Origin: Dryococelus australis | Taxonomy: Eukaryota > Arthropoda > Insecta > Phasmatodea > Phasmatidae | Direction: 5' to 3' | Length of the DNA stretch: 64,000 nt | NCBI GenBank assembly: GCA_029891345.1 | Contig: CM056994.1 | Coordinates: forward strand, 138,018,457-138,082,456 | Shown: one piece after another, positions 22,096 to 33,930 of the stretch | Layout of the letters: each line of letters starts with the position of its first letter | Numbering within the stretch: position 1 is the stretch's first letter | Program-made: the position numbers and the translations under genes | Notes under the pieces: generated by a model | The model's input: only the letters and a program-made list of their open reading frames with translations | Databases searched by the model: none | Told to the model about the DNA's origin: nothing

Positions 22096-23137
22096 CTTAC
22101 TGCGGAGGGCAATTGCAAACCATTCCTCAGTTAACACACCACGAGATATTTGGTCGCACTGCGGCTGCCATCAGTTATGTAGATTAGCCTCTCATCTTCA
22201 ATCCACCCAGACATCATAATTTCGAGTAGTTTTTCTTTAGAAAAACACTCTAATTTTCTGTTATAAGACTTTACATAGTAGGATTGATTTTTGTTCATCT
22301 GAAAAGAAGAAATTTGTGTGTGTTCATACAGCCTGGAGCAAAAGCACTCAGCAACAACAAAGAACGACCACTTCAACTTTAAATTCTGTCAGTGTGTTAT
22401 TCTGGAAAAATCGCCAGCTAAACATAAAAGGGTTACATTAAAACAAAAGTTACTGAGTTAAGAGCTGGATTATCCTGATTTACTTCGAAATAAATATTTA
22501 ATGAGCTCTTTGGTTTTATTTTTATTTTCATTGGAAATGTATATCAGCTTAATAATCAGTCTAAGATGAAAACCAGACTATTCGTACCAGTGCACCAGTC
22601 GCCATTGTTGAGATATATGAGAATTTTTAGCTATTTTTTTCAGTCAGTAATGCGTCCTCTACCTCTTACAATCTCACACACAGAGATACAGGCACAACGT
22701 AATCAATAGAAAACTCTTTGAAAACAGTAGTACTTGCATGTCGTGCTGCTCTAAAATTATAAAACAAGTTCAATGCTACTAATGTTGAGGTGGAAAACCA
22801 AACCTTTGACAGATACACGTTCCTGCTTGGACAGACGAATGCATTATACATGACATCATGTGTTCAAAAGTGGAATAGTGAAGATAAGAACACGCGGCTT
22901 AAACCCACTTACCACGATGCGCTACTCACTTCAGAATATCGACTAGAAATGTTAAAGCCTTTTAACTTATAGCTGGAAGGTTACTGTCTAATTATTGCAT
23001 ATACATCAACTCCAACATATAAGTTTAAAAATTATCGAGAAATTCTTAATGGTTCACCTGAAATTTGAGTGTTATAATTTTGCTAACTCTTAGTGACTTA
23101 CCATCGAGTCAAGCCTTTGTTGTCATTAATGTTGCAG
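22096..23137. other. Rest of protease intron 1, no gene seen
   Basis: AT-rich intron sequence; no further element recognised. It ends at the acceptor gttgcag (23131-23137). Confidence 0.5.
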
Positions 23138-23236
23138 AAGATATATCAGTGGTGTCATTGCCATCCTACGCTCATTTTTTCGAGTCGTTTGTAAATCATC
23201 CTGCAAGAGCAAGTGGCTGGGGCTGGATTTCTGATT
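23138..23236 (+). CDS. Chymotrypsin-like serine protease, exon with the GWG strand
   Basis: Two bases complete the split codon, then the frame from 23140 reads DISVVSLPSYAHFFESFV and ends ASGWGWISD. LPS followed by F, and SGWG about 20 residues later, is the standard chymotrypsin fold segment between Asp102 and the C136-C201 region. Donor GTAAGT at 23237, phase 1. Only 99 bp, and too short to stand out as a reading frame by itself; the phase match with both neighbours (C+AA gives Gln, T+CT gives Ser) supports it. Confidence 0.9.
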
Positions 23237-24359
23237 GTAAGTAATGACCGATTGTATAGGCTGTTCACGGTAAAGTGAGCTCTTTTGAGGCGCTAGTAAC
23301 TTTTTTTCATCCATTTTTTTTTATTCTTTAACTACATTTTCAAATAAATATTGTCATGTACGTAATATATACAGTGTATTTATTCCACCGCACTCGGAAG
23401 TTAATGTCTAATGCTAAAATATAACATATTTATTTACTATTAATCTAAATGAGAAGGCTTTCCAAACTGCTGAATTTTCTGTGAATAGCCTATAGATAAG
23501 TTAAGTCATTGTGTATGTAGCTTACTACTCGCATTGTATTTGCTGGGATAATCTGAATTTGTGTGATAAATAACATCAAGTAGTTTCACGTAGTTCTGAA
23601 ATGTACTTCCTGTTAAGATAACTAACAGTTATTCATATTAACAGATTTTAGTTCTATACTGACGTCTGGCGTCAAGTAATTTTGATATATGACTTAAAGT
23701 GTTTTAATATTATTATATCTTAATAATTCGATAAATGTTGTGTTTTTAACTCAAAGAAATTTAATAAACTTTAAAATCTAGTTCACAGCTAGGTCTTCAA
23801 AGATAAATAATAGGCTCTTGGGCAACAAGGAGCAAAACATAAAGCGGCCATTGCCCATATGAAAAACAACGTGACAATAATCGCTTGAAGTGATTTCGAC
23901 AAACCACTGAAATATAAAGCTAGATGTTCTAACCGAAAATCGACCCCACATTCTGCAAAATGCGAGTCCAAAATGCTTCTTCTCTACCACCTTGTTCTGT
24001 GAACAGCCTACAAATATATGTATATATGTATAAACTCGTACATAAACCACTAAGAAATGAATAAATTTAACTGTTTTATGTATGTCTGCTTATTCTATAA
24101 GTATGACAGTCGGATAAAAATTTTCATCACGCTTTAAAATACGATAAAATGTACCACTGTAGGAAGTTGTAAACGAATCTCGTAAGCTTTCTGTGGGGAA
24201 TTTCAAAAATGAAGGAATTTAAGTTGTGAAACATAATTAGTTTTCCAGCGACAATTTCCAGTGAGTCCATAGTGTTTTTAAATTTTAAATAAACTAAAAA
24301 TCCACCTTTTGACTACTTTTTAGAAACTTATGTTTAACTTGATTTAGATGTCTGTCCGG
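23237..24359. other. Start of protease intron 2, no gene seen
   Basis: First part of a 31,047-bp intron. AT-rich with no recognisable coding or mobile signature. Confidence 0.5.
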
Positions 24360-24735
24360 ATTTGTGTGTAAGGTGTCTGTCCGGCGCTTACCGTTTTACT
24401 TGTCTAACACTTAATGCGAGAAAGGGAGGATGGTGTGAAGGGGCCTAGAGGGGATCAATAGACTCCCTTGGCGAAAGGGGCGAGTTAGAGCAGCCGAACC
24501 CCCTCCTCACAATTTATTTTGAATTTTTAAAGGATGGGAAGGGGGGGGGGGGGGTTGTCCGAAATTAAAGTTCGTGCTTACACAAAAAAGGGTGAGGAGG
24601 GTAGGAATGGCCTAGAGGGGATCGATAGACTCCCTTGGCGAAAGGGGCGAGTTAGGTTAGCCAACCCCTCCCCCTCCCCCCTTCCGTGGGTGTGGGTTTT
24701 TGTGCCCGACAATAAGGTTCGTGTTTGCGCGTATC
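24360..24735. repeat. Two tandem copies of a GC-rich unit of about 162 bp
   Basis: The block cctagaggggat followed by agactcccttggcgaaaggg occurs at 24449 and again at 24611. Flanking phrases (tgtccg ... aaggttcgtg) repeat with the same period. A 15-bp poly-G run sits between the copies at 24541-24554. The GC content is far above the intron around it. Confidence 0.8.
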
Positions 24736-25171
24736 ATAGAGATAAGCAGTTTAGTTTGAGGAAAATATATATAAATTATTAAAGTACGAAATGTCATTTC
24801 ATTAGGTTTATATTATGTTACAATTGCAAAGAGGAATTTGCGTTTAAAAAAAGTGTCAAGAAATTATGGAGGTAATTGAAAGTATCCATAGAGTAGTGAC
24901 TTGTGAAAGATATAACATACAAATGCATTAACAACCTACAATCAGTGCTGCATAGATATAGTATTAGACATAAAAACCAATTAAAGGATGTAACATAATG
25001 TATAATTTGATTCTTCTTTAGTATTTTCAGTCTCACACATATATTTCTTTTGTCACTGTTCGTCAGGTTGCAGCCCGAAGTGTGAAAAGGGCCACCAATG
25101 TTTAACTGCACATTTTAAGTCTTTTAGTCTTACGAATGTATAAATGAATGTACAAATAGTGTAGCGTTATC
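24736..25171. other. Intron sequence, no gene seen
   Basis: AT-rich, no recognisable features. Confidence 0.5.
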
Positions 25172-26440
25172 AAAATAAAATAAAATTTTGCTGAGACTTA
25201 AAAATGAAAAATAAATTAACTGTATAACACCTTTTTAAAAACAAACTTTTATTTATAAATGCTCTAAAATATGAAAAATTTGTATAGTTGATATAGAATT
25301 TGTAGAACTTGTAAGACGTGGAACAGTCGCAATAAACACTACTACAAATAGTTATGTTTGTATCAATTTATATTTACTATATAAAAGCTTGGCGCGAACA
25401 GTTAAGAGCCTTGCACAAGATGTTGTCTTACTATTGTTGTACTGAGGCTATCTCTAAAAGGAATGATTAATAAATAAGATACACGAACAGTATACAATTT
25501 ATGATATTTATATAGGTCCTCAGATTACAACAATATTTAATCCAACGTCAGATGGACGGCACTGATAATCAAACTATACTAGCTGAAGCGGGGTCTAAGG
25601 TAACACCTTACTGCCTAGGCTAATCTGATAGACTCAGAACTGTATTAAACACTCTCTGAAACAGATCGGTGAGACCCTCTCCACAGGAAACGCCAGACGG
25701 ACGTAGGCGCCTCTCGTCTCTCTCGACGGTGGCGTCTTAGCCCCCGAACCTCGTCGTCGGCTGGCCGCGATGTCGGATAGCAAGGACGGCGTCTCTGCAG
25801 CGGCAACGTCTCAGCAATGGCGGCCCTATGGCCTTGCTCATTCCTGCTTGTATAGGTTGGCCACGCTCCGGATTGCCCCCCTTTCACCCGGCTTGGACGG
25901 CCCGCTCAGCCGCTCGGAATTATGGCGTATTTGGCCCGTATCACTTGGCCATAACACTATGTTGGCGCAAATGAGTTAAACGTTCTTTATTGCGAATAGT
26001 TAACAGCCTTACGTACGATATGTGCTTACTACGATTATGCGAATGACGTGCACATTCTATATTGTGAAATGTTCAGATTCTTATTCAAATTATGTACTTC
26101 CTAAACTTGCGCAAATCTGTTATATGTTCTATATTGCAAATATTTAACAGCCTTACGCACGATGTGTGCTTACTTTTATTACACTAATGAGTTATACGTC
26201 CTACATTGCGCCAAGCTTTTATATACTTAATATAAATTGATAGAACTAAACAATATGCAGTAAAGTTTATTACGGCTGTTCGACCACATCTTACAAGTTC
26301 TACAAATTCTATAACTACTAAAGCCACTATTTCTCTTTTTACGTAATTTATAAATATAAGTTTGGTTTTGAAAGTTTTTACAGTTAATTAATTACACTAT
26401 TGGCAGTAATAACTGGTTTTTGTGAAATTTTATTTCTGAA
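25172..26440. mobile_element. Non-autonomous inverted-repeat element (MITE-like, 1.27 kb)
   Basis: The first about 250 bp (25172-25430) match the reverse complement of the last about 300 bp (26135-26440), including gaatttgtagaacttgtaag and tatataaaagcttggcgc. Inside the right half a unit with attgc(g/a)aatagttaacagcctta is repeated (about 25985 and 26135). The centre (25640-25930) is GC-rich with no protein domain. No transposase is present, so it would depend on one in trans. The superfamily was not determined. Confidence 0.7.
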
Positions 26441-27815
26441 AAATTTTACCAGCAATTTATTTGACAAACTCGAATATGGTAAACATACCATCACGCAGAA
26501 CAGTAAATTGATAACTGGCCGGTGTTCGGGTGACTTTGCAGCTTGACGAGATGTGAAAATTTTTCTACTTCATTTGAGATGAGTGTTCCACAGTACACGA
26601 GGGCTCCATTTACAAAATACATCCTAACGAAGATCTCAATTGTTAATCTGGTGGCATAGATGATGTTCAGTTTTATTTCACTGCATACATTACAGCAGAA
26701 ACAATGTTAAGTACTATGGTTAAATATGAAGTGACTTTTAGCCTAAATTCTTAAGAAAAGAGAAGCTTATGTGATCACTTTCCTGTATGTGTGTGTCTTT
26801 CTTTGTATGTCAATCCACCCCCCCACCCCCCCACAACCAACTATACACATCATTGTTTAAGAACTTTTGAAAGCATGAAACCAAATTTCACCTGGTTGGG
26901 TACACATGTAGTAATTGGAAAGGACATCCGATCGTTATAGTTTTCGACTATTCCGGGAGCTTGTAATCAAAATGTAGGCCATTAAATATTAAGGGTGATA
27001 TATCTCGGCAACCATTCAAACGATTCAGACAAAAATTTGTGCAATGACAGTGCGTCATGCATGCATTAGAATTAAACATCTATATTGTTGTAGGTCAACC
27101 ATTTCGAAGGTAGTACTAAATGAAAAATACCCCTTCAAGAGTATATCTCTTAATCCACTCAACCAATCATTGCTTAGAATGTAATAGTATGGTTATCACG
27201 TAAACATATACGGTTCAAATGTATAGAGACACTTATTTTAAAATAGATGCAATACAAATATTCAAGTATATTTGCTGTATATACCGTACGGTTAGACCAA
27301 TTTCCACCTAAATTTGTATGTTTAATTATGTATTACAGGAATTATATATGCCAGCATATAGCCACTTTAGACACCCATTTTTTAAGATAGCATCAAATGA
27401 ATAAATAGAGATTTTATAGCATATTTTGGGAAAAAATTTACCTATTCCTACCAAATTTTGCAAACAAATAGTACTATGGTAGGCCAAAGCATATGTATAT
27501 TTCAAGTGAGTAAGATACTTATTTTGAAAATGCCGACAATACACACATTATGGATTAATATTATATATCAACGAAACCATGTAATGTATACAAAACTTTG
27601 TATGCTGGCAGTATATATTATAACTATTAAATTTTTCTGCACAAAGTCACTTTCGTGTACCATTCTGTATAATAGATGCAAATTAAAAAATCTAATATTT
27701 TGTCGTGCCATGGGAAGTAATTGACCGACCACTTCTAAATTTCGTAATGAATTACTATCATGAACTAAATATGTAATATATGTATATAATATACTAATAC
27801 ATATACGCATACATG
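26441..27815. other. Intron sequence, no gene seen
   Basis: A short pyrimidine/C-rich run lies at 26815-26835. The phrase tatctcggcaaccattc near 27000 looks like an old dispersed repeat; no element boundary found. Confidence 0.45.
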
Positions 27816-28309
27816 ATGTCCAATTTATTTTGACCATCCACAATAACTCCGTACCGGGACTCCAAATTAAAAAGTATTTCACACAAAGGTTGTCTAACAG
27901 GGAGGGTGAAATAATACTACTGAGTAGTCAGCCTTATAGCATTATTTATTAGTGAGATATGAGAACTAAACTCGGTTTTTTAATTTGCACTCTGTATCCA
28001 TTCGTCAAAAGTTTAATAAACCGATCGTTAAATACCACTACAGACATTGAGACTCACAAGGATTTATGAGGACCCGTTATGTGATGCCTTGAGACACGAT
28101 TGCGCTGCATGGTACAGTACAGTATGAAGCATGACATTGTGTAGAGGTGTGATGTAGAGGTGATGTAAACAGTGCAGGTATCCAGAGTTGCGTACCCCAT
28201 TCCACAGTGGTTGCGCGTAGAGGAAACAAAAGAACACAAATGACGTGACGGCTACTCAGCCATCGACGTGCAGTCGAACACAGTACACTGCAAAACGAGA
28301 GTTATCGAA

Positions 28310-29370
28310 ATGGACATGTACTCCAACAACCAGAACATAGAAATGCTGCTTATCTATGGAGAAAGTAAGCTAGCAGATGAATGTTTTCGTATTATTTTAC
28401 AGTACAGAGTAGTAGGTTCAATTGAGTTGTACTGAAACAAACACGAAGTTTTGTTATTACCATTATCAATAGCGTGGTTCATTGTGTTGAAGGTGGGCGT
28501 AATGCTAGTAATGCAGAGCAATTATACAGAAAGGTATACCCTAACAATACACCACTGTCCAGACGGATGATTGATGATCCCATTTGGAAGTTAGGTAAAA
28601 CGGGAACTTTGAACCCAAGCATCACAATCGTTGTAGAATTCATACAGAAAAAGCATTTGAGGTTGCTTTTCTCGTGGATATAGCAGTTAATTAACACGCC
28701 AGCCAAATGGAAGCCGAAATCAACATTCCGATTACCTATGTACATCGCATTTTTAAGCGTCACACGTTCCATCTCTATCTTGTACACTTACACCAAGAAC
28801 TTAGTGGGAATGATTTCCAGTGTCGTGCAGAGTTCTGTCAATGGGCACAGCGTCAAATTACCGCCAACCCAAAATTTTATTGGGATTTTTTTTACTGATG
28901 AATCGTTGTTGTCTAACTCGGGTCAAGTGAATACGCGGAACATTCATTATTGGGCTGTCTTGAAGAGTATGCTACCTTGATAAAAAAAATTCTTCCAGGC
29001 CTTCTGGAGGAGATACCTTAAAATAACAGAATCATAATGTAGCGCCAACTCTATGGATGCCCAGCACATAATGCAGTGAACGAACGTCGTGTTCTGGACC
29101 GAAAATATCTTTGTAGGTGGATTGGGTGTAGAGTACCAGTTCAATAGCCTTCTCGGTCTCCTGAATTTAACCTCCTGGACTTTTTTCTTTGGGGTGACCT
29201 CAAAGCCGCTGTCAATCGACATTTTCCAAAAAATTCCAGATAACTTTCAGGAACGTATTGTGCATTTTTGTAATGCTCTTGAGCAGACAACACTAGATGA
29301 ATCAGTGTTGTCATTCATCCATTGACTGAATTTCTGCATAGCTGCCAATGGTCACCATTTTGAACATCTA
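28310..29370 (+). pseudogene. DUF4817-type mariner-like transposase, element 1 (broken)
   Basis: The start (ATG 28310) reads MDMYSNNQNIEMLLIYGE and resumes after a 128-bp insertion with GRNASNAEQLYRKVYPNN, together the helix-turn-helix DUF4817 region. After a frameshift 28656-28898 reads YVHRIFKRHTFH and GNDFQCRAEFCQWAQ, typical of this transposase group. FTDESLL near 28887 holds the first catalytic Asp and GQVNTRNIHYW follows. In the second-Asp block the sequence is LYGCPAHNA, where Asp has become Tyr, and about 60 codons before it are deleted. The third block SPEFNLLDFFLWG near 29155-29195 keeps its Asp. The gene is dead. Confidence 0.75.
28365..28492 (+). other. Candidate 128-bp GT-AG intron in transposase 1
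   Basis: The transposase frame is interrupted inside the conserved YGES-GRN junction. The insert begins GTAAGC and ends TTGAAG, and removing it restores the frame exactly at that junction (GGAGAAA before, GTGGGC after). Transposon 2 has no insert at this place. It may be a gained spliceosomal intron; a chance insertion with splice-like ends is the alternative. Confidence 0.5.
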
Positions 29371-29712
29371 ATATTAATGTTATACGCCTCGTTGTACCCA
29401 TATGGATAATGCTACAAGCGCACAGTTGAAATCCCACTTTATGTGTCGTATTTAAGGTTATTTTTTATGAAAGTGTACATGGTGCTACATGTTTAAATAG
29501 GTATTGACGAGCTTCATAGAACTTATGACCATTAGATACATGGTGTCATTATAACACGTATGTTATTACTTGTATCTTACTAATAAATAATTCTGTACAG
29601 TTGACTTCCCCATTCCAATCATATAACCATTATGTAAAACACATTTTGATTTGGAGCCCCGGTACTGAGTTATTGTGGGTCATCAAGATAAATGGGATAA
29701 TCTGTGTGTGTA

Positions 29713-29790
29713 CGTATATTCTGTATATATATATTATAATGGTGTGTATGTATATATAGCTCTATATATATATATATATATATATATGTA
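29713..29790. repeat. TA/TG microsatellite
   Basis: Runs of TA, with 12 perfect units near 29763-29787, plus TG-rich flanks between the two mariner-like elements. Confidence 0.9.
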
Positions 29791-30190
29791 ATTCATAGCA
29801 CACGTATCTTCCCTTGTTCTCGGAAATAATGTAACTGGGGAATAGCAAAAAAATGTTGATAACTATACCAAATATGAACCATCGGTTCGTGGTAAATCCC
29901 ATTCCCCGAACATATGGAATGTAGGGGTACGAGGGGTAAGCTTTGAAATTTCAAATGGGAAAAGTAGGTCGAATATGGTATCGTTGAATAGATATTCTAA
30001 AAGGAAACAATCTTTACAAAGAATGTTGGTTTCTGACGTGCATAGTTTACGCGCTATAAAATTAATTGTTTAAGCATGTGGTACACATATAGTTTGGGCA
30101 GAAATAAAATTGCTCGCAAATGGGTTTTTCTTACTACAATAAAACGGAAATCAACTATACACGATGCGTTTCTTGCATGTATATATACTT

Positions 30191-32077
30191 TACGTAACAT
30201 CAAAAGGACGTCGGGTGTAATGTAAATACCGTTATGGTGTGAGGGAACTACCGTGAACTGGGAACTGGGAACACTCATTCGTACACAGCACTCTTTATAA
30301 ATGTTCTAAATGTTGACTACTCTTCATCAGACACGACTCAGTTCTCCATCTTACATTCGCGGTTGCTTGGTGGACCTCGGCCCTAACGAGATGTACACAT
30401 GTTGCTCTGATTTTGTCTTTTATGCAATGCAAAACGAATGACAATCTGAATGAACGTACTTTCGATTGTCAGTTAACTTGAAAGATAAACCTGTACTTCC
30501 TGTACATGGTAGATGACTTATTTGCTTACTGCTTAGTGCTGCCTCATACTCCGCTTTTGTTCGGAAAAAGTATAATAATAACAGTTAATTTTAACCCCTT
30601 ATAATTGGTTATGCGTTAACTATGCTCATCAAATATACAATGTGCGCCATTACGGAATTTCCGGTTGGAGTGTGAGGCTCGTTTAGATACTAGCTGTGAC
30701 CTGTGTACCTTACTGCATGGACTCGTGCAGTAGATATAAGAATGTTTCCGAGCACACACGGGAATAATGCAGCACAACGCAGCAGGCAGATACCAAATCT
30801 GCCCCTTACAGGAACTGCAGGTTTTGCATTCAAGTTAACTGACAAGCGAAAGTTCGTTCATTCAAGCAGCCATTCTGTTTACATTGCAACCATTCATTGT
30901 GTGTGTTGTTTCAAGGTCTATGGCGTTGCTTTCTGAATGGAATGCCATTTAGAAACGTAAAATCATTTGACATGCTGATAATTATATGAGAATGTCGTCG
31001 GAACTGCAGAACTGTTGCCCGTTTGTACGCAGAGCGCTACCCACAGTGTGTACATCACTCGTACAATGTCTTCCAGCATCTTGAATGTCGCGTGCGCACA
31101 ACCGGTCTAGTGCAACCTACACGTAACAAACGTCGTCGCATCAGACGACCTGTGAAACACAAGAGGGCTGTTGACGTACTTACTGCCACGGTAGTTAATC
31201 CTCGTGCTTCTGCATGGACTGCGAGTCAGTAGTGTCTCAAAGTAGTGTGTGGACAAACCTCGCTGATTATTTTTTACATCCGTACCATGTACAGCTGCAC
31301 AAAAATGGGGAGTAATGACATTGATTTCAGCAACATGTACTTCAGCAAGTACCATGCTTTACATAGCAGCATTTTGTGGACTGATGAGGTCACATTTCAG
31401 AGTAATGGTGACTGTTGACGTAAATAATGCCGATTTCTTGTCTGCAGTCAGCCCATATTGGCTCCATCAAGAGGATAACCAGCATGTGGGGAGCCTTAAT
31501 ACTTGGTGTGGTCCTCTAAGACATCGTGTAATAACAACATATTTTTTTGATGGACAATTGAACGGTGCAGCTAAAGCAGACTTCCTAGAGAAAAGTATGT
31601 ATCAGCTGATCAGAGATGTCCTTCTCGCTCTACGATTAACTCTGTGGCTTCAAAGGGATGGCTGTCCTGCTCACTTGTCACTCAGAGCTCGGCTTGTGGT
31701 TGACATGTTATTCGACAGACGGTAGATTGGACGAATGGGTCCTGTAGCTTAGCTACCACGTTCTCCAGATTTGTCCCTATACGACTCCTTTTTGCGGGGG
31801 AGAATTAAATACAACGTCCACTACGTGCGTCCAACAACGTTGGATGACATGAAAGACAGAATAGGAACAGTATGTGGATATCTCAGCTGTGCTGAGGTCT
31901 ACCGAGAAACTGTGAACTTAAGGAGAGCTGGGTCGTGTCTGATAGAGTATGGTTGACATTTAGAACACTTATGAGGAGTTATGTGTACGAATGAGAGTAC
32001 CCAGATTCCATTTCACAGTAGTTCTCTCACACCGTACCGGTATTTACATTTCCCCTGACGTCCATTTGATTTTACGT
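30191..32077 (+). mobile_element. Tc1/mariner-like DNA transposon 2
   Basis: Terminal inverted repeats of about 55 bp: 30191-30249 against the reverse complement of 32021-32077, with shared blocks acgtaa, atcaaa, ggacgtc, aatgtaaatacc and ggtgtgag. Total length 1.89 kb, almost equal to transposon 1, which ends 490 bp upstream, but the repeat sequences differ, so this is a related but distinct family. Confidence 0.8.
30945..31960 (+). pseudogene. DUF4817-type mariner-like transposase, element 2 (broken)
   Basis: The N-terminus lies near 30945-31100: a worn IIYECRR-like block, then RLYAERYPQC, the diagnostic start of DUF4817. RRRIRRPVKHKRAVDVL follows. WTDEVTFQSNG near 31379-31411 has the first Asp. 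DNQHVGSLNTWCG is the strand that follows it in this group. QRDGCPAHLS near 31653-31682 keeps the second Asp, and SPDLSLYDSFLRGRIK near 31760-31808 keeps the third. All three catalytic Asp residues are thus readable, but in different frames and with stops. There is no insertion at the site of the candidate intron of transposase 1. Confidence 0.75.
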
Positions 32078-33930
32078 GAACTAGGTATGCACGCCAGATA
32101 AACAACATGTTTCGTTAATTTACTTTTCAGTGTAGTAAGGTAAAAAGTAGATTTAGTTCTTTTCTATTGTGTGTAAACTACGCATGCCCAATCCATGTGC
32201 TTATATGATTTGTTTTATTGTACATAAACTATGCTCATCAGAAAACCATTGGCTTATTAAGTGTTGCTTACTTTTAGACGATATATCCAACGATACCATA
32301 TTCGACCCCTGTATCCATTTGTTATTTCAAATTTTACCTTTCATACGCCTACCGGTGGTAGGCGTATGGAAGATTCATATAGGGTAGAGTTATCACAATT
32401 TTTTTGCGAACCACCAGTGTCTTATTGTTTCCAAGAAATGGGGATGATATAGGTGCTGTGAATCATTCTATATATGTGTTTGAGAGTGTTTAAGAGGATC
32501 CGACTCATATTTTTAGAATGGGAGCCATATAAGTGTGTTTTATCAACGAAGCAATGTATCCAAATTAAACTTCACTGAGAATGCTCACAGTATCTATTAC
32601 AGCCATCAAAATGTTTCTGTGAAGAGCATTTTTTGCGACATTTTTTTAGATAGTGCATAATGGAATTATAAATTATTTATGTCACATCAAGGGAATCAAT
32701 TTACCGATAATGCCAAATTGTGTGAGCAAGTAGTACAATGGTAGTCCAAAACAATGCATATATGTATTTTAAATAGCAGCCATAAAGTTATTGCAGATTG
32801 GTATGAAATATTTTCGAAACTATGTAAACCATTTCAACTTAACTTTGCGTACTGAATGTATCTATGCAAGCATTAACGAGCTATAGCATTAATTGTTTCC
32901 TCTGCCATTTTAGAAGATAGCACCACGTGCAAACTTAAGATTTTATTCCCCCTATCTGGAAACAATTACATAATTCCCAAAACGTTAATACGACAATGTA
33001 TAATTTTGTAGTCATCTAAATTTATATTATTTATGGGGTTAGTTGCATTTAAAAAATAACAACCAAGTTAGGATTTTTTATAAGTACGCCAAATATTCAT
33101 TATAATTTCAATCAAACTTTACATGCTGGCAATAAATATGACTGTTATTAAACATGCTTATACATAAACCTTTTAATCGCCATTTATGAAGATCTTCACG
33201 TACAATACGAAGGTTTTATGATCAATTTGGGGACGAATCAATCGATTCCCACCATATTTTCCACGCAAGCAGTGCTGCGGTTGGCTATGTTAACTTATAT
33301 ATTTATGATAGAATGGGAATTTTGTATTTATTTATAATAAACAACTAATTTTAGTATGTAATATACTAAACAAATCAACACAATTAAACCACTTTTTTCT
33401 ATATTTTAGCAGTACTCTTTATGGGTATCAATTATGCGTACATAGATCCTCTTCCCAGCGTTTTGTAAAGTAGTGCCACATGAGGAAGTGGAAGAGTGAT
33501 GCTACATTTCCGAGAATATCCAACTCATTTTCGCTCAATTTCGCACACCACTGTTATGACATTATGCCATGTTCACTTAGACGATTGAAGGTGGTCAGAC
33601 ATAGATTATCAAAATTGCCGCAATATAAATAATTGAAAAAAATGTGTAATTTGCATTAAAGAAAAACTTAACGAAACTTAGTATGTTGACCGTATTTAGT
33701 AGAAACGTCGCATGACGATATGATTTTTGGCCTTTTTGTATAATATCGCCAAATTATAGAAAATCATTTTTATTCCATATATAAGGCACCGATATTCACC
33801 AAATGCTGCACACAAGTAGCGCTACTGTAAACCATACAAAATTACGTTGTTGAAGTTGCTCACATTCCTATTTCCAAAATAACGGCCCGAAAACAAAGAA
33901 TCCGTGTTTGATGCTCTGAATCCTACGCTT
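32078..33930. other. Intron sequence, no gene seen
   Basis: AT-rich with a small palindrome at 32343-32366 (catacgcctaccggtggtaggcgtatg in two arms). No coding region or known element recognised. Confidence 0.5.

Larger units (their letters stand above)
27818..29698 (+). mobile_element. Tc1/mariner-like DNA transposon 1
   Basis: Terminal inverted repeats of about 50 bp: 27818-27871 against the reverse complement of 29643-29698. Shared blocks are ccacaataactc, gtaccggg and ctccaaat. The element is 1.88 kb and encloses a decayed transposase on the plus strand. The flanks do not give a clear TA duplication. Confidence 0.8.

Noticed and set aside
24534..24782. 82-codon frame with a poly-Gly run
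   Set aside because: It results from the poly-G tract and tandem repeat, with no domain.
25645..25979. Overlapping GC-rich frames on both strands
   Set aside because: They lie in the core of an inverted-repeat element and show no recognisable domain.
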